From NCBI GenBank assembly GCA_014802705.1, contig JAAVBR010000059.1, positions 1 to 21,576 of the forward strand: a DNA stretch of 21,576 nucleotides, read 5' to 3'. Positions 13,530 to 21,183 of this stretch are shown piece after piece. Source of the stretch: a bacterium. GTDB taxonomy: Bacteria > Pseudomonadota > Alphaproteobacteria > Rs-D84. The notes beneath the pieces were generated by a model, which worked only from the letters and a program-made list of their open reading frames with translations, ran no database searches and was not told the DNA's origin. Numbering within the stretch: position 1 is the first letter of the stretch; every line of letters begins with the position of its first letter. A program made the position numbers and the translations under genes.

Positions 13530-15110
13530 ATGAATATGTATCAAATGCTGGAAAAAACTGTTGCCCAGTATCCGGACACATTGTTCTTGGTCCGCGAAGG
13601 GATAACGTACACCGGCTTTATCGATTTGGTGCGCAAACGCGCGGCCGCGCTGCATGCGGCGGGCGTTGAACGCGGCCACATTGTCGGGATTTTATCCCAT
13701 AATATCCCCCAGTTTCCGATTACGCTGTTTGCGATTTGGTATTTGGGGGGGACGGCATTGCTGCTGGATACGAATTTAACGCCGTTTGAATATGACAATA
13801 TGATGACGTCGACCGATTGCCACACGGTGTGCGCGGAAAAATCGTTCTTTTACAAAACGGATAAATTTAAATTCTTTGACATTGAACACAAAGATGGCAA
13901 GGCCAACCCCGATCTGGCGCCGGTGCCCTTGGAATCGCTGGACGTCGCGACAATGTCGTTCACATCGGGTTCGACCGGCACGCCCAAGATTGTGCCGCTG
14001 ACACACTTTAATTTGGTGGAATGTGCCAATTCGTTGGACGACATGCACCAATGGTTTGGTGCGGGCGACATTATGTACGGATTCTTGCCGATGTATCACA
14101 TCTTTGGCTTTGCGGTGGAATTGATCGCGACCGTGCATTTCGGCGCCGGCGTGCTGTTACAGCCGACCGTCAATCCCAAAGAAATTATGGAAGACTTCAA
14201 GAAATTCCGGCCCCAGGTGATTCCGGCGGTGCCGCGTCTGTTCGAAGTCATCCGCAACCGCATCATCGACACGATTAAATCCCAGCATAAATGGTGGCTG
14301 GCGTCCATCGTGTTGAAATACGGCAAGACATTGGAAAAAATCGGGCTGGGCTTCCTGGTGCGCAAGGTGCAAAAACCAATCCTGGAAATCTTTGGGGGAC
14401 GGGCGCGCGTGCTGATTGCGGGCGGCGCCGCCACCAAGCCAGAGGTGGAAACATTCTACGAACGCCTGGGGCTGAACTTTATCCAGGGTTATGGTTTGAC
14501 CGAAACCGTGGGACCGATCTGCATTTCCAAGCCGGTCAAAAAACGTATCCCCTTTGCCTTTGGGGCGCCGACCACCAACAACGATTGCGAAATCCGCGAC
14601 GTCAACGAAGACGGCGTGGGGGTGTTGTGGCTGCGCGGTCACCAGGTGTTTGGGGGCTACCTGAACAATCCCGACACCAACGCGGTGGTGTTTGATGAAC
14701 GCGGGTTCTTTAACACCGGCGATATGGTGACCATGGATAAAAACGGCGAATTGCACTTTGCCGGCCGCAAGAAACAGGTGATCGTTCTGGATTCGGGAAA
14801 AAATGTTTATCCGGATGAGTTAGAAGCCCTGTTTATGACCATCCCCGGCGTCAAGAACGTCGCCGTGTTTGAGCACAAGGTCAAAGACAAAACCGTGGCG
14901 TACGGGGTGTTCAGCGTGGATAAAGATATGACGCTGGAAAATCTGTCGGCGGCGGTGGCCGCCGCGAACAAGCGCGTCGCCAGTTATAAATGGGTGACGC
15001 ACTTTGCGATGACGACGGATGATCTGCCAACGACCAGCACCCAGAAAATCCGCCATCATATTGTGCGGCAAAATCTGATTGATGGTCAATATCCCATCCG
15101 CAAGGAATAA
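13530..15110 (+). CDS. AMP-binding acyl-CoA synthetase (long-chain fatty acid-CoA ligase type)
   Basis: A 526-aa adenylate-forming ligase that activates a carboxylic acid to its acyl-AMP and then to acyl-CoA. It has the P-loop FTSGSTGTPK (about residues 146-155), the A5 motif GYGLTET, the A7 motif FFNTGD, the A8 hinge GRKKQVIVLDSGKNVYP and the C-terminal catalytic lysine in TSTQKIRHH. The overall pattern best fits medium/long-chain fatty acid substrates, but chain length cannot be read from sequence. The start at ATG 13530 has AAGGA 10 nt upstream; a TTG at 13524 is less likely. It stands alone between a consensus promoter and a strong terminator, so it is a single-gene transcript. Confidence 0.9.
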   Translation: MNMYQMLEKTVAQYPDTLFLVREGITYTGFIDLVRKRAAALHAAGVERGHIVGILSHNIPQFPITLFAIWYLGGTALLLDTNLTPFEYDNMMTSTDCHTVCAEKSFFYKTDKFKFFDIEHKDGKANPDLAPVPLESLDVATMSFTSGSTGTPKIVPLTHFNLVECANSLDDMHQWFGAGDIMYGFLPMYHIFGFAVELIATVHFGAGVLLQPTVNPKEIMEDFKKFRPQVIPAVPRLFEVIRNRIIDTIKSQHKWWLASIVLKYGKTLEKIGLGFLVRKVQKPILEIFGGRARVLIAGGAATKPEVETFYERLGLNFIQGYGLTETVGPICISKPVKKRIPFAFGAPTTNNDCEIRDVNEDGVGVLWLRGHQVFGGYLNNPDTNAVVFDERGFFNTGDMVTMDKNGELHFAGRKKQVIVLDSGKNVYPDELEALFMTIPGVKNVAVFEHKVKDKTVAYGVFSVDKDMTLENLSAAVAAANKRVASYKWVTHFAMTTDDLPTTSTQKIRHHIVRQNLIDGQYPIRKE

Positions 15111-15125
15111 AATGGGATAAACAAA

Positions 15126-15152
15126 ACGCCCCGAACCCGGGGCGTTTTTTTT
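15126..15152. terminator. Rho-independent terminator after the acyl-CoA ligase gene
   Basis: ACGCCCCG (15126-15133), loop AACC, CGGGGCGT (15138-15145), then a run of eight T ending at 15152. On the minus strand it is followed by TTTTG, so it probably also ends the convergent Lol-region operon. Confidence 0.9.
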
Positions 15153-15159
15153 GGAATGC

Positions 15160-15636
15160 TTATTTCTTATTTTTTTCCATCGGCGCGTAACATTCCCCAT
15201 CGCCCGATTTCGGACAACAGGCAAAGTTTAACCCACCCATGTTGGTAAAGCGATCCCCACTGCAACAGCCATATTTATTGGGATAGCCGCCATCCGCACA
15301 CGGCCCGTCCCCCCGCGGTGCGGGGGCATCCGGCGTGTCGGGCGCGGGCGTGTCATCCGCAACGTCCGTTTCCGTTTCGACCGCCATGGTGGCCGCCCCA
15401 CGGGCGGATCCCCGGCGGCCCACAACACGCGGCATACACTGCGCCCGTTGAATGGCGCGCAGTTCCGCCAATTCGTCACCATCCGGGTCATCGGCCGATA
15501 ATTCTTTGATCTGGGCGGCAATGGCCGTGCAATCGGCGCGTTCCACCACGGCCGGCGCCGTGTCATTCGCCGTATCATCGGCGTATGCCGCGCCCAGCGC
15601 CAGCATCAGCCCCATCATCACCATAAATTTTTGCAT
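15160..15636 (-). CDS. Secreted cysteine-rich protein of unknown function
   Basis: A 158-aa protein with a signal peptide (cleavage predicted after AYA, residue 19), so periplasmic or exported. The mature part has a short helical section bounded by two Cys (DCTAIAAQ ... RAQCMPRV), then an acidic Pro/Thr/Asp linker. The C-terminal domain has its cysteines spaced C-X10-CC-X14-CC-X7-C and carries GGYPNKYGCC and NFACCP. Six closely spaced Cys in an exported protein suggest disulfides or metal binding. I do not recognise the family. It is the last gene of the minus-strand operon, 11 nt after the membrane protein before it, with AAAGGAA as ribosome site, and lies next to the bidirectional terminator. 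Confidence 0.65.
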   Translation of the reverse strand: MQKFMVMMGLMLALGAAYADDTANDTAPAVVERADCTAIAAQIKELSADDPDGDELAELRAIQRAQCMPRVVGRRGSARGAATMAVETETDVADDTPAPDTPDAPAPRGDGPCADGGYPNKYGCCSGDRFTNMGGLNFACCPKSGDGECYAPMEKNKK

Positions 15637-15647
15637 CTGATGTTCCT

Positions 15648-16181
15648 TTATTCGTTGATAATGGCCTGCATCTGCATAATAAATTCAATCGCGGGATTGG
15701 TCAGTTTCTGCACCTTGTCCAGGAACTTTTGTGCCTCGCGCTGCATATCCATTTTTTTATAGGCATCAATTGCATTCGGCACGTTTACAAGGACGACGTC
15801 ATCGTCACGGTTGAGCAAGCCGGTCCCAATTTCAATCTGACGCAGGGCCATGGCCTTGAACTTTTCGGCGTTTTCCGGACATCCGTTTTCCACCAGGCGG
15901 GAATAAATATCCGCATTATAAAAGTTATTCCCGTATCCATGATCTTCTGGAAAAATTTGTTCCAACAAAACCTCTTCCACCACTTGGCACGCGGGTTTAA
16001 TCGCCGCATCCCCGGCATCTTGCGGCATGGGTGTGGTCCCGGGCCGCATCGCGTATCCGATCATAAACCCACATCCAAACAGGCCCACCAGCGCCACAAT
16101 CCCCCAGATTTTTTGACGCCGACTGCAACACGCGACGCGGGCGCCACGGGCCGGGGTATTTTTTTGAACTTGTTTTTTCAT
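15648..16181 (-). CDS. Single-pass membrane protein of unknown function
   Basis: A 177-aa protein with a short basic cytoplasmic start (many Lys/Arg, plus Cys18-Cys19), one membrane helix (about residues 25-45) and a mostly helical periplasmic domain. The periplasmic part has two Cys (65 and 101) that could form a disulfide and an amphipathic, possibly coiled-coil C-terminus. No known domain is recognised. An AAGGAG site 8 nt before the ATG supports the start. It lies 24 nt downstream of lolD and directly before the secreted Cys-rich protein, so the last two genes of the operon both put Cys-containing domains in the periplasm. Confidence 0.65.
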   Translation of the reverse strand: MKKQVQKNTPARGARVACCSRRQKIWGIVALVGLFGCGFMIGYAMRPGTTPMPQDAGDAAIKPACQVVEEVLLEQIFPEDHGYGNNFYNADIYSRLVENGCPENAEKFKAMALRQIEIGTGLLNRDDDVVLVNVPNAIDAYKKMDMQREAQKFLDKVQKLTNPAIEFIMQMQAIINE

Positions 16182-16205
16182 CTCTGCTCTCCTTTTTTTA
16201 AAAAC

Positions 16206-16916
16206 TTATTTCACCACACCGTTTTCGATGGTAATGGTGCGGTCGGCGCGCGCCGCCAACGTCATGTCATGCGTCACCAGCAACAGCGCCATTTTATTTT
16301 TGCGCACCAAATCCAACAGCATATCGAACACCGCGGCCGCGTGTGCCGGATCCAGACTGCCCGTCGGTTCATCCGCCAATAAAATTTCGGGATTGTTCGC
16401 CAACGCGCGGGCCACGGCCACGCGTTGCTGTTCCCCGCCGGACATTTCGCCCGGCAAATGGGACGCCCGATGCGCCGCGCCCACCGCCCGCAACAGGCGC
16501 ATGGCGCGCGCCGCGGCGGCGGATGTATCCACGCCATCGGCCAACATCGGCAACATCACATTTTCCAACGCCGTAAAATCCGACAACAGATTGTGTCGCT
16601 GATACACAAATCCGATTTTTTTGCGGCGGGTGATGGTGCGCGCCATGTCATCCATCGTGTGCGCGGCGCGCCCTGAAATCATAATACTGCCCGATGTGGG
16701 GCGATCCAATAATCCCGCACATTGCAACAATGTTGATTTTCCCGATCCCGACGCCCCGACCAAGGCCACCACTTCGCCCTGGTGCAGATCAAAGCCGCCG
16801 CCCCGCAGAATGTGTAACGGTTGCCCGCCTTCGATAAAGGTCTTTTTAATATCCCGCACCGACAACGCCACGTCGCGCGGTTTCGGGGTCTTCAAAGAAT
16901 TTAGTATGTTTGCCAT
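16206..16916 (-). CDS. lolD: LolD, ATPase of the lipoprotein-releasing ABC transporter
   Basis: A 236-aa ABC ATPase of the LolD/MacB group that powers release of lipoproteins from the inner membrane to LolA. It has Walker A GASGSGKST (residues 54-62), the Q-loop in FVYQRHNLLSDFTALENVML (the LolD-type reading of this block), the signature MSGGEQQRVA, Walker B ILLADEPTG and the H-loop VTHD. Its partner permease is in the same operon, but an unknown gene is inserted between the two; the spacing to that gene is only 5 nt. Confidence 0.92.
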   Translation of the reverse strand: MANILNSLKTPKPRDVALSVRDIKKTFIEGGQPLHILRGGGFDLHQGEVVALVGASGSGKSTLLQCAGLLDRPTSGSIMISGRAAHTMDDMARTITRRKKIGFVYQRHNLLSDFTALENVMLPMLADGVDTSAAAARAMRLLRAVGAAHRASHLPGEMSGGEQQRVAVARALANNPEILLADEPTGSLDPAHAAAVFDMLLDLVRKNKMALLLVTHDMTLAARADRTITIENGVVK

Positions 16917-16921
16917 GTGCC

Positions 16922-17692
16922 TTATAATCCGTTGCTGTTGCGGTTATGGGCGATCAATTGTTTTTGTCGCGCCCGCGTGACCGCATCGACAATTTTCTGG
17001 GCCCGATCGGGCCGCACGATATATGTCGGTTCTAATCCCAATTCCGCTAATTTTCTATACGATTCGTCTATTTCCCGGTTTCGGTCTTCCATTTTTGTAT
17101 TCAGGAAATAGTCGATTTCTTCGGGGGCAAAACCATAATTGACCCCCTGTAAAAAATCCGCAATGGACAGATCACGCGTCATATCCACGCGCACCCGTTC
17201 CAGTTGGGGATTTAATCTTTTTAATTGCTTGACCTGATCCACGGCCATGGCCCGTGCGTCGGGCAGCCGGGATTCAATCTGGTCCACCAAATCTTGCCGC
17301 GCCGCGGCGTCCAGGGGCGCCAAGATTTTTTCGACCTTTTCAATTTCCCGAACATAATGATTGGTAATCTGGGCCAGGCGTTCATCACTGGCCCCCATTT
17401 TGACCGCATCGGTCAAAACGTCTTCGGATATTTTTACATAAAAATTCGTCGTGTCGGTCAATTCCTGGGGATCAAAGATCAACAATAAATACACCAGTTT
17501 TTGCACCAAGTATTCGTATTCTTGGGGCGTCTTTTTATTCGGCAACATGTATTCGTGATACAGTTGCACCGGCGGCGTGACATAGGGTCGAATCTGATCT
17601 TCGAAATCCATCGCCGACGAATTGAACGGGAACTGCAGCATCGTGTCCTTGAACAGTAATTTATCAAAGATATTGAGTTGTTTGAAATTCAT
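16922..17692 (-). CDS. Unknown soluble protein encoded between the Lol permease and LolD
   Basis: A 256-aa protein without signal peptide or membrane helix, so cytoplasmic. It is highly charged and predicted mostly helical, with a likely coiled-coil stretch around 110-165. A C-terminal block (FAPEEIDYFLNTKMEDRNRE, then LGLEPTYIVRPDRAQKIVDA) looks like a compact conserved domain, but I do not recognise the family. It starts 2 nt after the permease stop and ends 5 nt before lolD, so it must be co-translated with the transporter at similar levels. A cytoplasmic partner or regulator of the LolD ATPase is a reasonable inference, not shown by the sequence. Confidence 0.7.
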   Translation of the reverse strand: MNFKQLNIFDKLLFKDTMLQFPFNSSAMDFEDQIRPYVTPPVQLYHEYMLPNKKTPQEYEYLVQKLVYLLLIFDPQELTDTTNFYVKISEDVLTDAVKMGASDERLAQITNHYVREIEKVEKILAPLDAAARQDLVDQIESRLPDARAMAVDQVKQLKRLNPQLERVRVDMTRDLSIADFLQGVNYGFAPEEIDYFLNTKMEDRNREIDESYRKLAELGLEPTYIVRPDRAQKIVDAVTRARQKQLIAHNRNSNGL

Positions 17693-17694
17693 CG

Positions 17695-18948
17695 TTATTC
17701 ATTCCTTAGCACATCCACCGGATCGGTCGCGGCCGCCCGCCACGCCGGATACAACGTTGCCAGGAAAGACAACGCCACCGCCATCACGGCAATGCCCAAA
17801 ACCGTCATCGGTTCCAATCGCGACGGCAATTCGGACAGATAATACAGTTCCGCGGGAAACAAATCGCGCCCGGTGATCATCTGGAAAAATTGGCGGATGG
17901 GTTCGACATAGATCGCAATCAACACCCCCAGCACCGTGCCCAGGGACGCGCCGACGATCCCGATACTGGTCCCCGATAACACAAAGATCTTCATCATGGA
18001 TCGGCGCGACACCCCGAACGTGCGCAGGACGGCGATGTCTTTGGACTTGTCCTTGACCAACATGACCAAGGACGACACGATATTAAACGCCGCCACAATG
18101 ACAATCAGCATTAAAATCAAAAACATCACGTTGGATTCCACCTGTAACGCGCCGACAAAGCCACGATTTAATTCGCGCCAATCGCGCACCACAAAGCCAT
18201 CCGGCAACAGGCGCGTCAACGCCGCCGCCACGGCGGATGTATCTTCGGGGTCCGACAAAAAGACGTCGATATGCGTTACCGCATCGCCCAACGACAAATA
18301 CTTTTGCGCGGTTTCCAATGGCATAAATACATACCCCGCGTCATATTCATGCATCCCCATAAAGAACGATGACATCACGGGATACGCCATAATCCGCGGC
18401 ATGGTGCCAAAGGGGGTCGGGGTCGCCCCGGCGGCCGAAATCAGGGAAACTTTGTCCCGCATCGTCACCCCCAGATTGCGTGCCAATGTGGCCCCCATCA
18501 CCAATTCGCCATCATGAATATCGGATAAATCGCGACCATAAATGCGTGTCCCGTTTCCCTTTTTCGCGGCCAAATCCGGCATCCGAATCCCGCGAATCAT
18601 GGCGCCGGAATTATGCCCGCCGGCGGACACCATCACCTGGCCTTCGGCGATGGGAACAATGCCGGTGGCGCGCGCCGCGACCACTTTGTTTTGCCGCATT
18701 TTATCAATCAAGAAATCATAATCGCCAATGGCGCCATCCTGGTGATAGACGACCACATGCCCATTCATCCCGACAATGCGTCCCAACAGCGTGTCGTGAA
18801 AGCCCCCCATCACCGACATCACCACGATCAAGGTCGCCACCCCCAACATAATACCGATCAGCGATACCCACGAAATCACGGATCCAAATCCCCGATTCTT
18901 GGATCGCAGATAACGAAACGCAACCTTTCTTTCCAGTTTTGAAAACAT
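17695..18948 (-). CDS. LolC/LolE-family lipoprotein-releasing permease (single, LolF-like)
   Basis: A 417-aa FtsX-type permease. The first membrane helix lies near residues 22-48 (SVISWVSLIGIMLGVATLIV), followed by a large periplasmic domain. Three C-terminal helices follow (about 270-295, 318-345 and 375-400), ending in LYPAWRAAATDPVDVLRNE, the Lol-family finish. The N-terminal block with R-Y-L-R-S-K/R and MSVMGGFH is diagnostic for lipoprotein-releasing permeases. Only one permease gene is present, so the complex is likely a homodimer with LolD, as known for LolF in bacteria without separate LolC and LolE. It follows the secretin-like lipoprotein gene by 13 nt and precedes the unknown 256-aa gene by 2 nt. 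Confidence 0.92.
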   Translation of the reverse strand: MFSKLERKVAFRYLRSKNRGFGSVISWVSLIGIMLGVATLIVVMSVMGGFHDTLLGRIVGMNGHVVVYHQDGAIGDYDFLIDKMRQNKVVAARATGIVPIAEGQVMVSAGGHNSGAMIRGIRMPDLAAKKGNGTRIYGRDLSDIHDGELVMGATLARNLGVTMRDKVSLISAAGATPTPFGTMPRIMAYPVMSSFFMGMHEYDAGYVFMPLETAQKYLSLGDAVTHIDVFLSDPEDTSAVAAALTRLLPDGFVVRDWRELNRGFVGALQVESNVMFLILMLIVIVAAFNIVSSLVMLVKDKSKDIAVLRTFGVSRRSMMKIFVLSGTSIGIVGASLGTVLGVLIAIYVEPIRQFFQMITGRDLFPAELYYLSELPSRLEPMTVLGIAVMAVALSFLATLYPAWRAAATDPVDVLRNE

Positions 18949-18961
18949 TTATTCTTTATCC

Positions 18962-20299
18962 CTATTCACTTAAAAAATGGCGCAACGCATCCCCATACAG
19001 CGGCGTCTGCGCCCCCGTTTGATCGGGGGTCGCATCGGCAATCGAAATAACCCGCGGCGACATAAAGACCACCAATTCGGCAAACGGCGAAATCAATGTT
19101 TCGGGCGTCGTCACAAACGAATGCGTCGGAATCCCGATGATCACATAATTGTCCCCCACGTTCGACGGAATGTTAAAGGACGTCAATTCCCCCGCCCCCG
19201 TGCGCAGGACGATTTTGGCATCAATTTTTTTCTGGCCGGCATAATCGCCATATTTGGCGGTGGCCCCGATGATCAGATCTGTTTCCAGACGGTCTTCTTT
19301 GCCGCATTGGCCAATATCAAACCGCGATTGCCAGCCGTTGGGAATCACAAAGGTTCCCTGGGAAATCAAGACCACATTGGATTGTTGCCCCAAAAATTCC
19401 TGTAATGTTTTTGTATTGATTTCCGGCGTTACGACCAAGGCCCGGCCCACCACGCCCGGGATCGACATCTTGATATTCTTTTCCCCAAAGGCCGGAATCA
19501 AATTCATCCAGACAATGGGATTATCGGTGCGCGGATAAACGCGGTATACATCAATGTCCCACGCCAACATATATTTCTTGGATGAAATATCGGCGATGAT
19601 ACGGGCAACCTCACGCTCGGTCTGATAATCGCCTTCGAATGTGACGGTTTTATCCGACCAATCGACCAACAAATTCCGCATATCCGCCCCATGCATGGCA
19701 TCCAACAGGGCCATGATAATATTTTCATCGCGCGGCATCCGCACCAACCATTTGGCGCGATGTCCCAAATGCAGTTCCCCCGCATCCGCGTCATAGGAAT
19801 AATAGACGCGCCCCATTTTTGCCATCAATTCGACCGCATCACTCAGGGTCCCGCTGGATATTTCCCCGGTAATTTTTTCCATCAACTTTTCATCTTCGAT
19901 GACGTCGATTTCGGTACCGTCCAACAATTTATCCAACGCGCCCTTGACCGTTAAATTGGTAAAGTCATAATCCGACACCGCCAGATCCGGCAACGGGTCG
20001 CCGGCCCCCAGGCGAACAACCTCTATCTTTTCTTCGGGGACAACGGATACCACGCTTTGGTTATTCCAATCCACATGACAGCGCTTGGGCAAATCAATGG
20101 AAAAACGCCGGGCTGTATCGGTGGTCAACGCCGCCTTTTTGGGAAAGATCGGCACACTGTTTTCATCAATCACCAGGTTTTCCACCACCGTCACCGTTTC
20201 ATAGGGCGCGGCATCGCGCGCCTGCATCTGGGCGCACCCGGCGGTCAGTACCACCATGGACAACACGGCGGCGATGATCTTGCGAATTTTTATTGTCAT
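18962..20299 (-). CDS. Secretin-like outer-membrane lipoprotein (type IVb pilus/PilN-like)
   Basis: A 445-aa lipoprotein with lipobox LTAGC (Cys22) and no Asp at +2, predicted for the outer membrane. Residues ~105-180 resemble the secretin/TonB short N-terminal domain: a YDFTNLTVKGALDKLL-type strand-helix, then TLSDAVELMAKMGRVYYSY. A ring-building-like unit follows (~185-255). The C-terminal part ends in FAELVVFMSPRVI, close to the usual secretin finish. Lipidated secretins occur in type IVb pili (BfpB, PilN). The expected VPxLGDIPxxGxLF gate motif is degenerate, so pore formation is uncertain. Being made next to the Lol transporter fits its need for lipoprotein sorting. An AGGAAAGGG site precedes the ATG. 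Confidence 0.6.
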   Translation of the reverse strand: MTIKIRKIIAAVLSMVVLTAGCAQMQARDAAPYETVTVVENLVIDENSVPIFPKKAALTTDTARRFSIDLPKRCHVDWNNQSVVSVVPEEKIEVVRLGAGDPLPDLAVSDYDFTNLTVKGALDKLLDGTEIDVIEDEKLMEKITGEISSGTLSDAVELMAKMGRVYYSYDADAGELHLGHRAKWLVRMPRDENIIMALLDAMHGADMRNLLVDWSDKTVTFEGDYQTEREVARIIADISSKKYMLAWDIDVYRVYPRTDNPIVWMNLIPAFGEKNIKMSIPGVVGRALVVTPEINTKTLQEFLGQQSNVVLISQGTFVIPNGWQSRFDIGQCGKEDRLETDLIIGATAKYGDYAGQKKIDAKIVLRTGAGELTSFNIPSNVGDNYVIIGIPTHSFVTTPETLISPFAELVVFMSPRVISIADATPDQTGAQTPLYGDALRHFLSE

Positions 20300-20333
20300 G
20301 TTTTCCCTTTCCTGTTTTTTCGTATTGGACCGT

Positions 20334-20660
20334 TCAGATGTTCATCACCCGTTCAAATTCCGCCAGGGTCATTTCATGAAACGGCTTTTGCGTGGGCGTC
20401 GCCAGGGTTCGCACCCGTTCAAAGCCCGCCGCAAATCGATCCGCCAAGGCCCGCACCTGATCTGTCACGGCATCCGGTTCCGCGGCGATGGCCCGCCGCC
20501 CATATTCGGCGACATATTCCAACACGTCCGCGGCAAAGAACCGCCCCACATAGTTTTCCGGCGCAATACCCCCCTTTTGAACACAGATGGCCGACATCAC
20601 CGTCATCGTCTGGTTATAAAAATTGGCCAGATTGATAAAATTTTGAACCGTTATCGCCAT
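20334..20660 (-). CDS. Small helical protein of unknown function, first gene of the Lol/secretin operon
   Basis: A 108-aa protein without signal peptide or membrane helix, mainly alpha-helical with an amphipathic N-terminus (ITVQNFINLANFYNQTM) and a single Cys. No family recognised. It has a purine-rich AGGGGA site 6 nt before the ATG and is the first gene after a promoter at 20728-20699, so it begins the operon; the secretin-like gene starts 34 nt after its stop. A cytoplasmic partner of the envelope proteins encoded downstream is possible but unproven. Confidence 0.6.
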   Translation of the reverse strand: MAITVQNFINLANFYNQTMTVMSAICVQKGGIAPENYVGRFFAADVLEYVAEYGRRAIAAEPDAVTDQVRALADRFAAGFERVRTLATPTQKPFHEMTLAEFERVMNI

Positions 20661-20698
20661 GTGTCCCCTATCCTTGTCTTTGATCCCCTGTTGTCCCC

Positions 20699-20728
20699 AT
20701 TATAAAAACTATTGCCCCATCAACGCAA
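20699..20728 (-). promoter_or_regulatory. Promoter of the Lol/secretin operon
   Basis: On the minus strand: TTGCGT (20728-20723), 18-bp spacer, consensus TATAAT (20704-20699). It physically overlaps the divergent plus-strand promoter at 20712-20740, so the two likely compete for RNA polymerase. Confidence 0.6.
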
Positions 20729-20740
20729 TTAAATTATAAT
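20712..20740 (+). promoter_or_regulatory. Promoter of the small lipoprotein gene, with flanking inverted repeat
   Basis: TTGCCC (20712-20717), 17-bp spacer, TATAAT (20735-20740). The predicted start (20747-20748) coincides with the ATG at 20748, so the message should be leaderless. An inverted repeat TGCCCCA (20713-20719) / TGGGGCA (20742-20748) covers the -35 and the start site. Confidence 0.75.
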
Positions 20741-20747
20741 GTGGGGC

Positions 20748-21128
20748 ATGAGAATAAAATTCATTTCCCTTTTGCTGATTTTGGGGGCGTGTGCATCGCC
20801 CAATCGGGGCAGTATTGATAACGCCACCATTTTGAATTGGGAGAACGAGGCCGTCACCACCGAACAATTTGTGCGCGATCACAAGGCCTGTCTGGGCATC
20901 AACAAGCCGTCTTATATGCCGCGGTCGCGGATTGCCAAACTGTTGGCCCCGAACCAAAGCGGCCTGATGCCGGATTGGGACGGATTGTGGGTGACGTTTC
21001 AATCAAATGAATACAAAGACGTGGGCCAGCGCAGTTTGATGAGTGTCCCGCGCAATACCGCATCCAAGTCCGTCGGGGCCTATCGCAAATGCATGTTCCG
21101 GCGCGGGTACCTGTTGCGGGCCATGTAA
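20748..21128 (+). CDS. Small outer-membrane lipoprotein of unknown function
   Basis: A 126-aa lipoprotein with signal peptide and lipobox LGAC (Cys15). The mature part has two further Cys, one in DHKACLG and one in YRKCMFRRGY. The Y-x-x-C-M-x-x-R-G-Y ending is a pattern often seen in short alphaproteobacterial lipoproteins; the two Cys may form a disulfide. No function is known. An upstream ATG at 20739 overlaps the -10 box and would spoil the signal peptide, so ATG 20748, at the predicted transcription start, is chosen; there is no ribosome site, as expected for a leaderless message. Confidence 0.7.
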   Translation: MRIKFISLLLILGACASPNRGSIDNATILNWENEAVTTEQFVRDHKACLGINKPSYMPRSRIAKLLAPNQSGLMPDWDGLWVTFQSNEYKDVGQRSLMSVPRNTASKSVGAYRKCMFRRGYLLRAM

Positions 21129-21147
21129 AATTTTATCCATCCCCGTC

Positions 21148-21176
21148 TTGGATTCGATGCAAATCTGTGATATACT
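21148..21176 (+). promoter_or_regulatory. Promoter of the ftsQ-like gene
   Basis: TTGGAT (21148-21153), 17-bp spacer, TATACT (21171-21176). Predicted start at 21183-21184 coincides with the ATG at 21184. The -35 hexamer is the same as at 280 and 1242. Confidence 0.7.
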
Positions 21177-21183
21177 GATGGGT

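Noticed and set aside
20739..20747. Upstream ATG of the small lipoprotein
   Set aside because: It lies in the -10 box TATAAT and cannot be in the message from that promoter.
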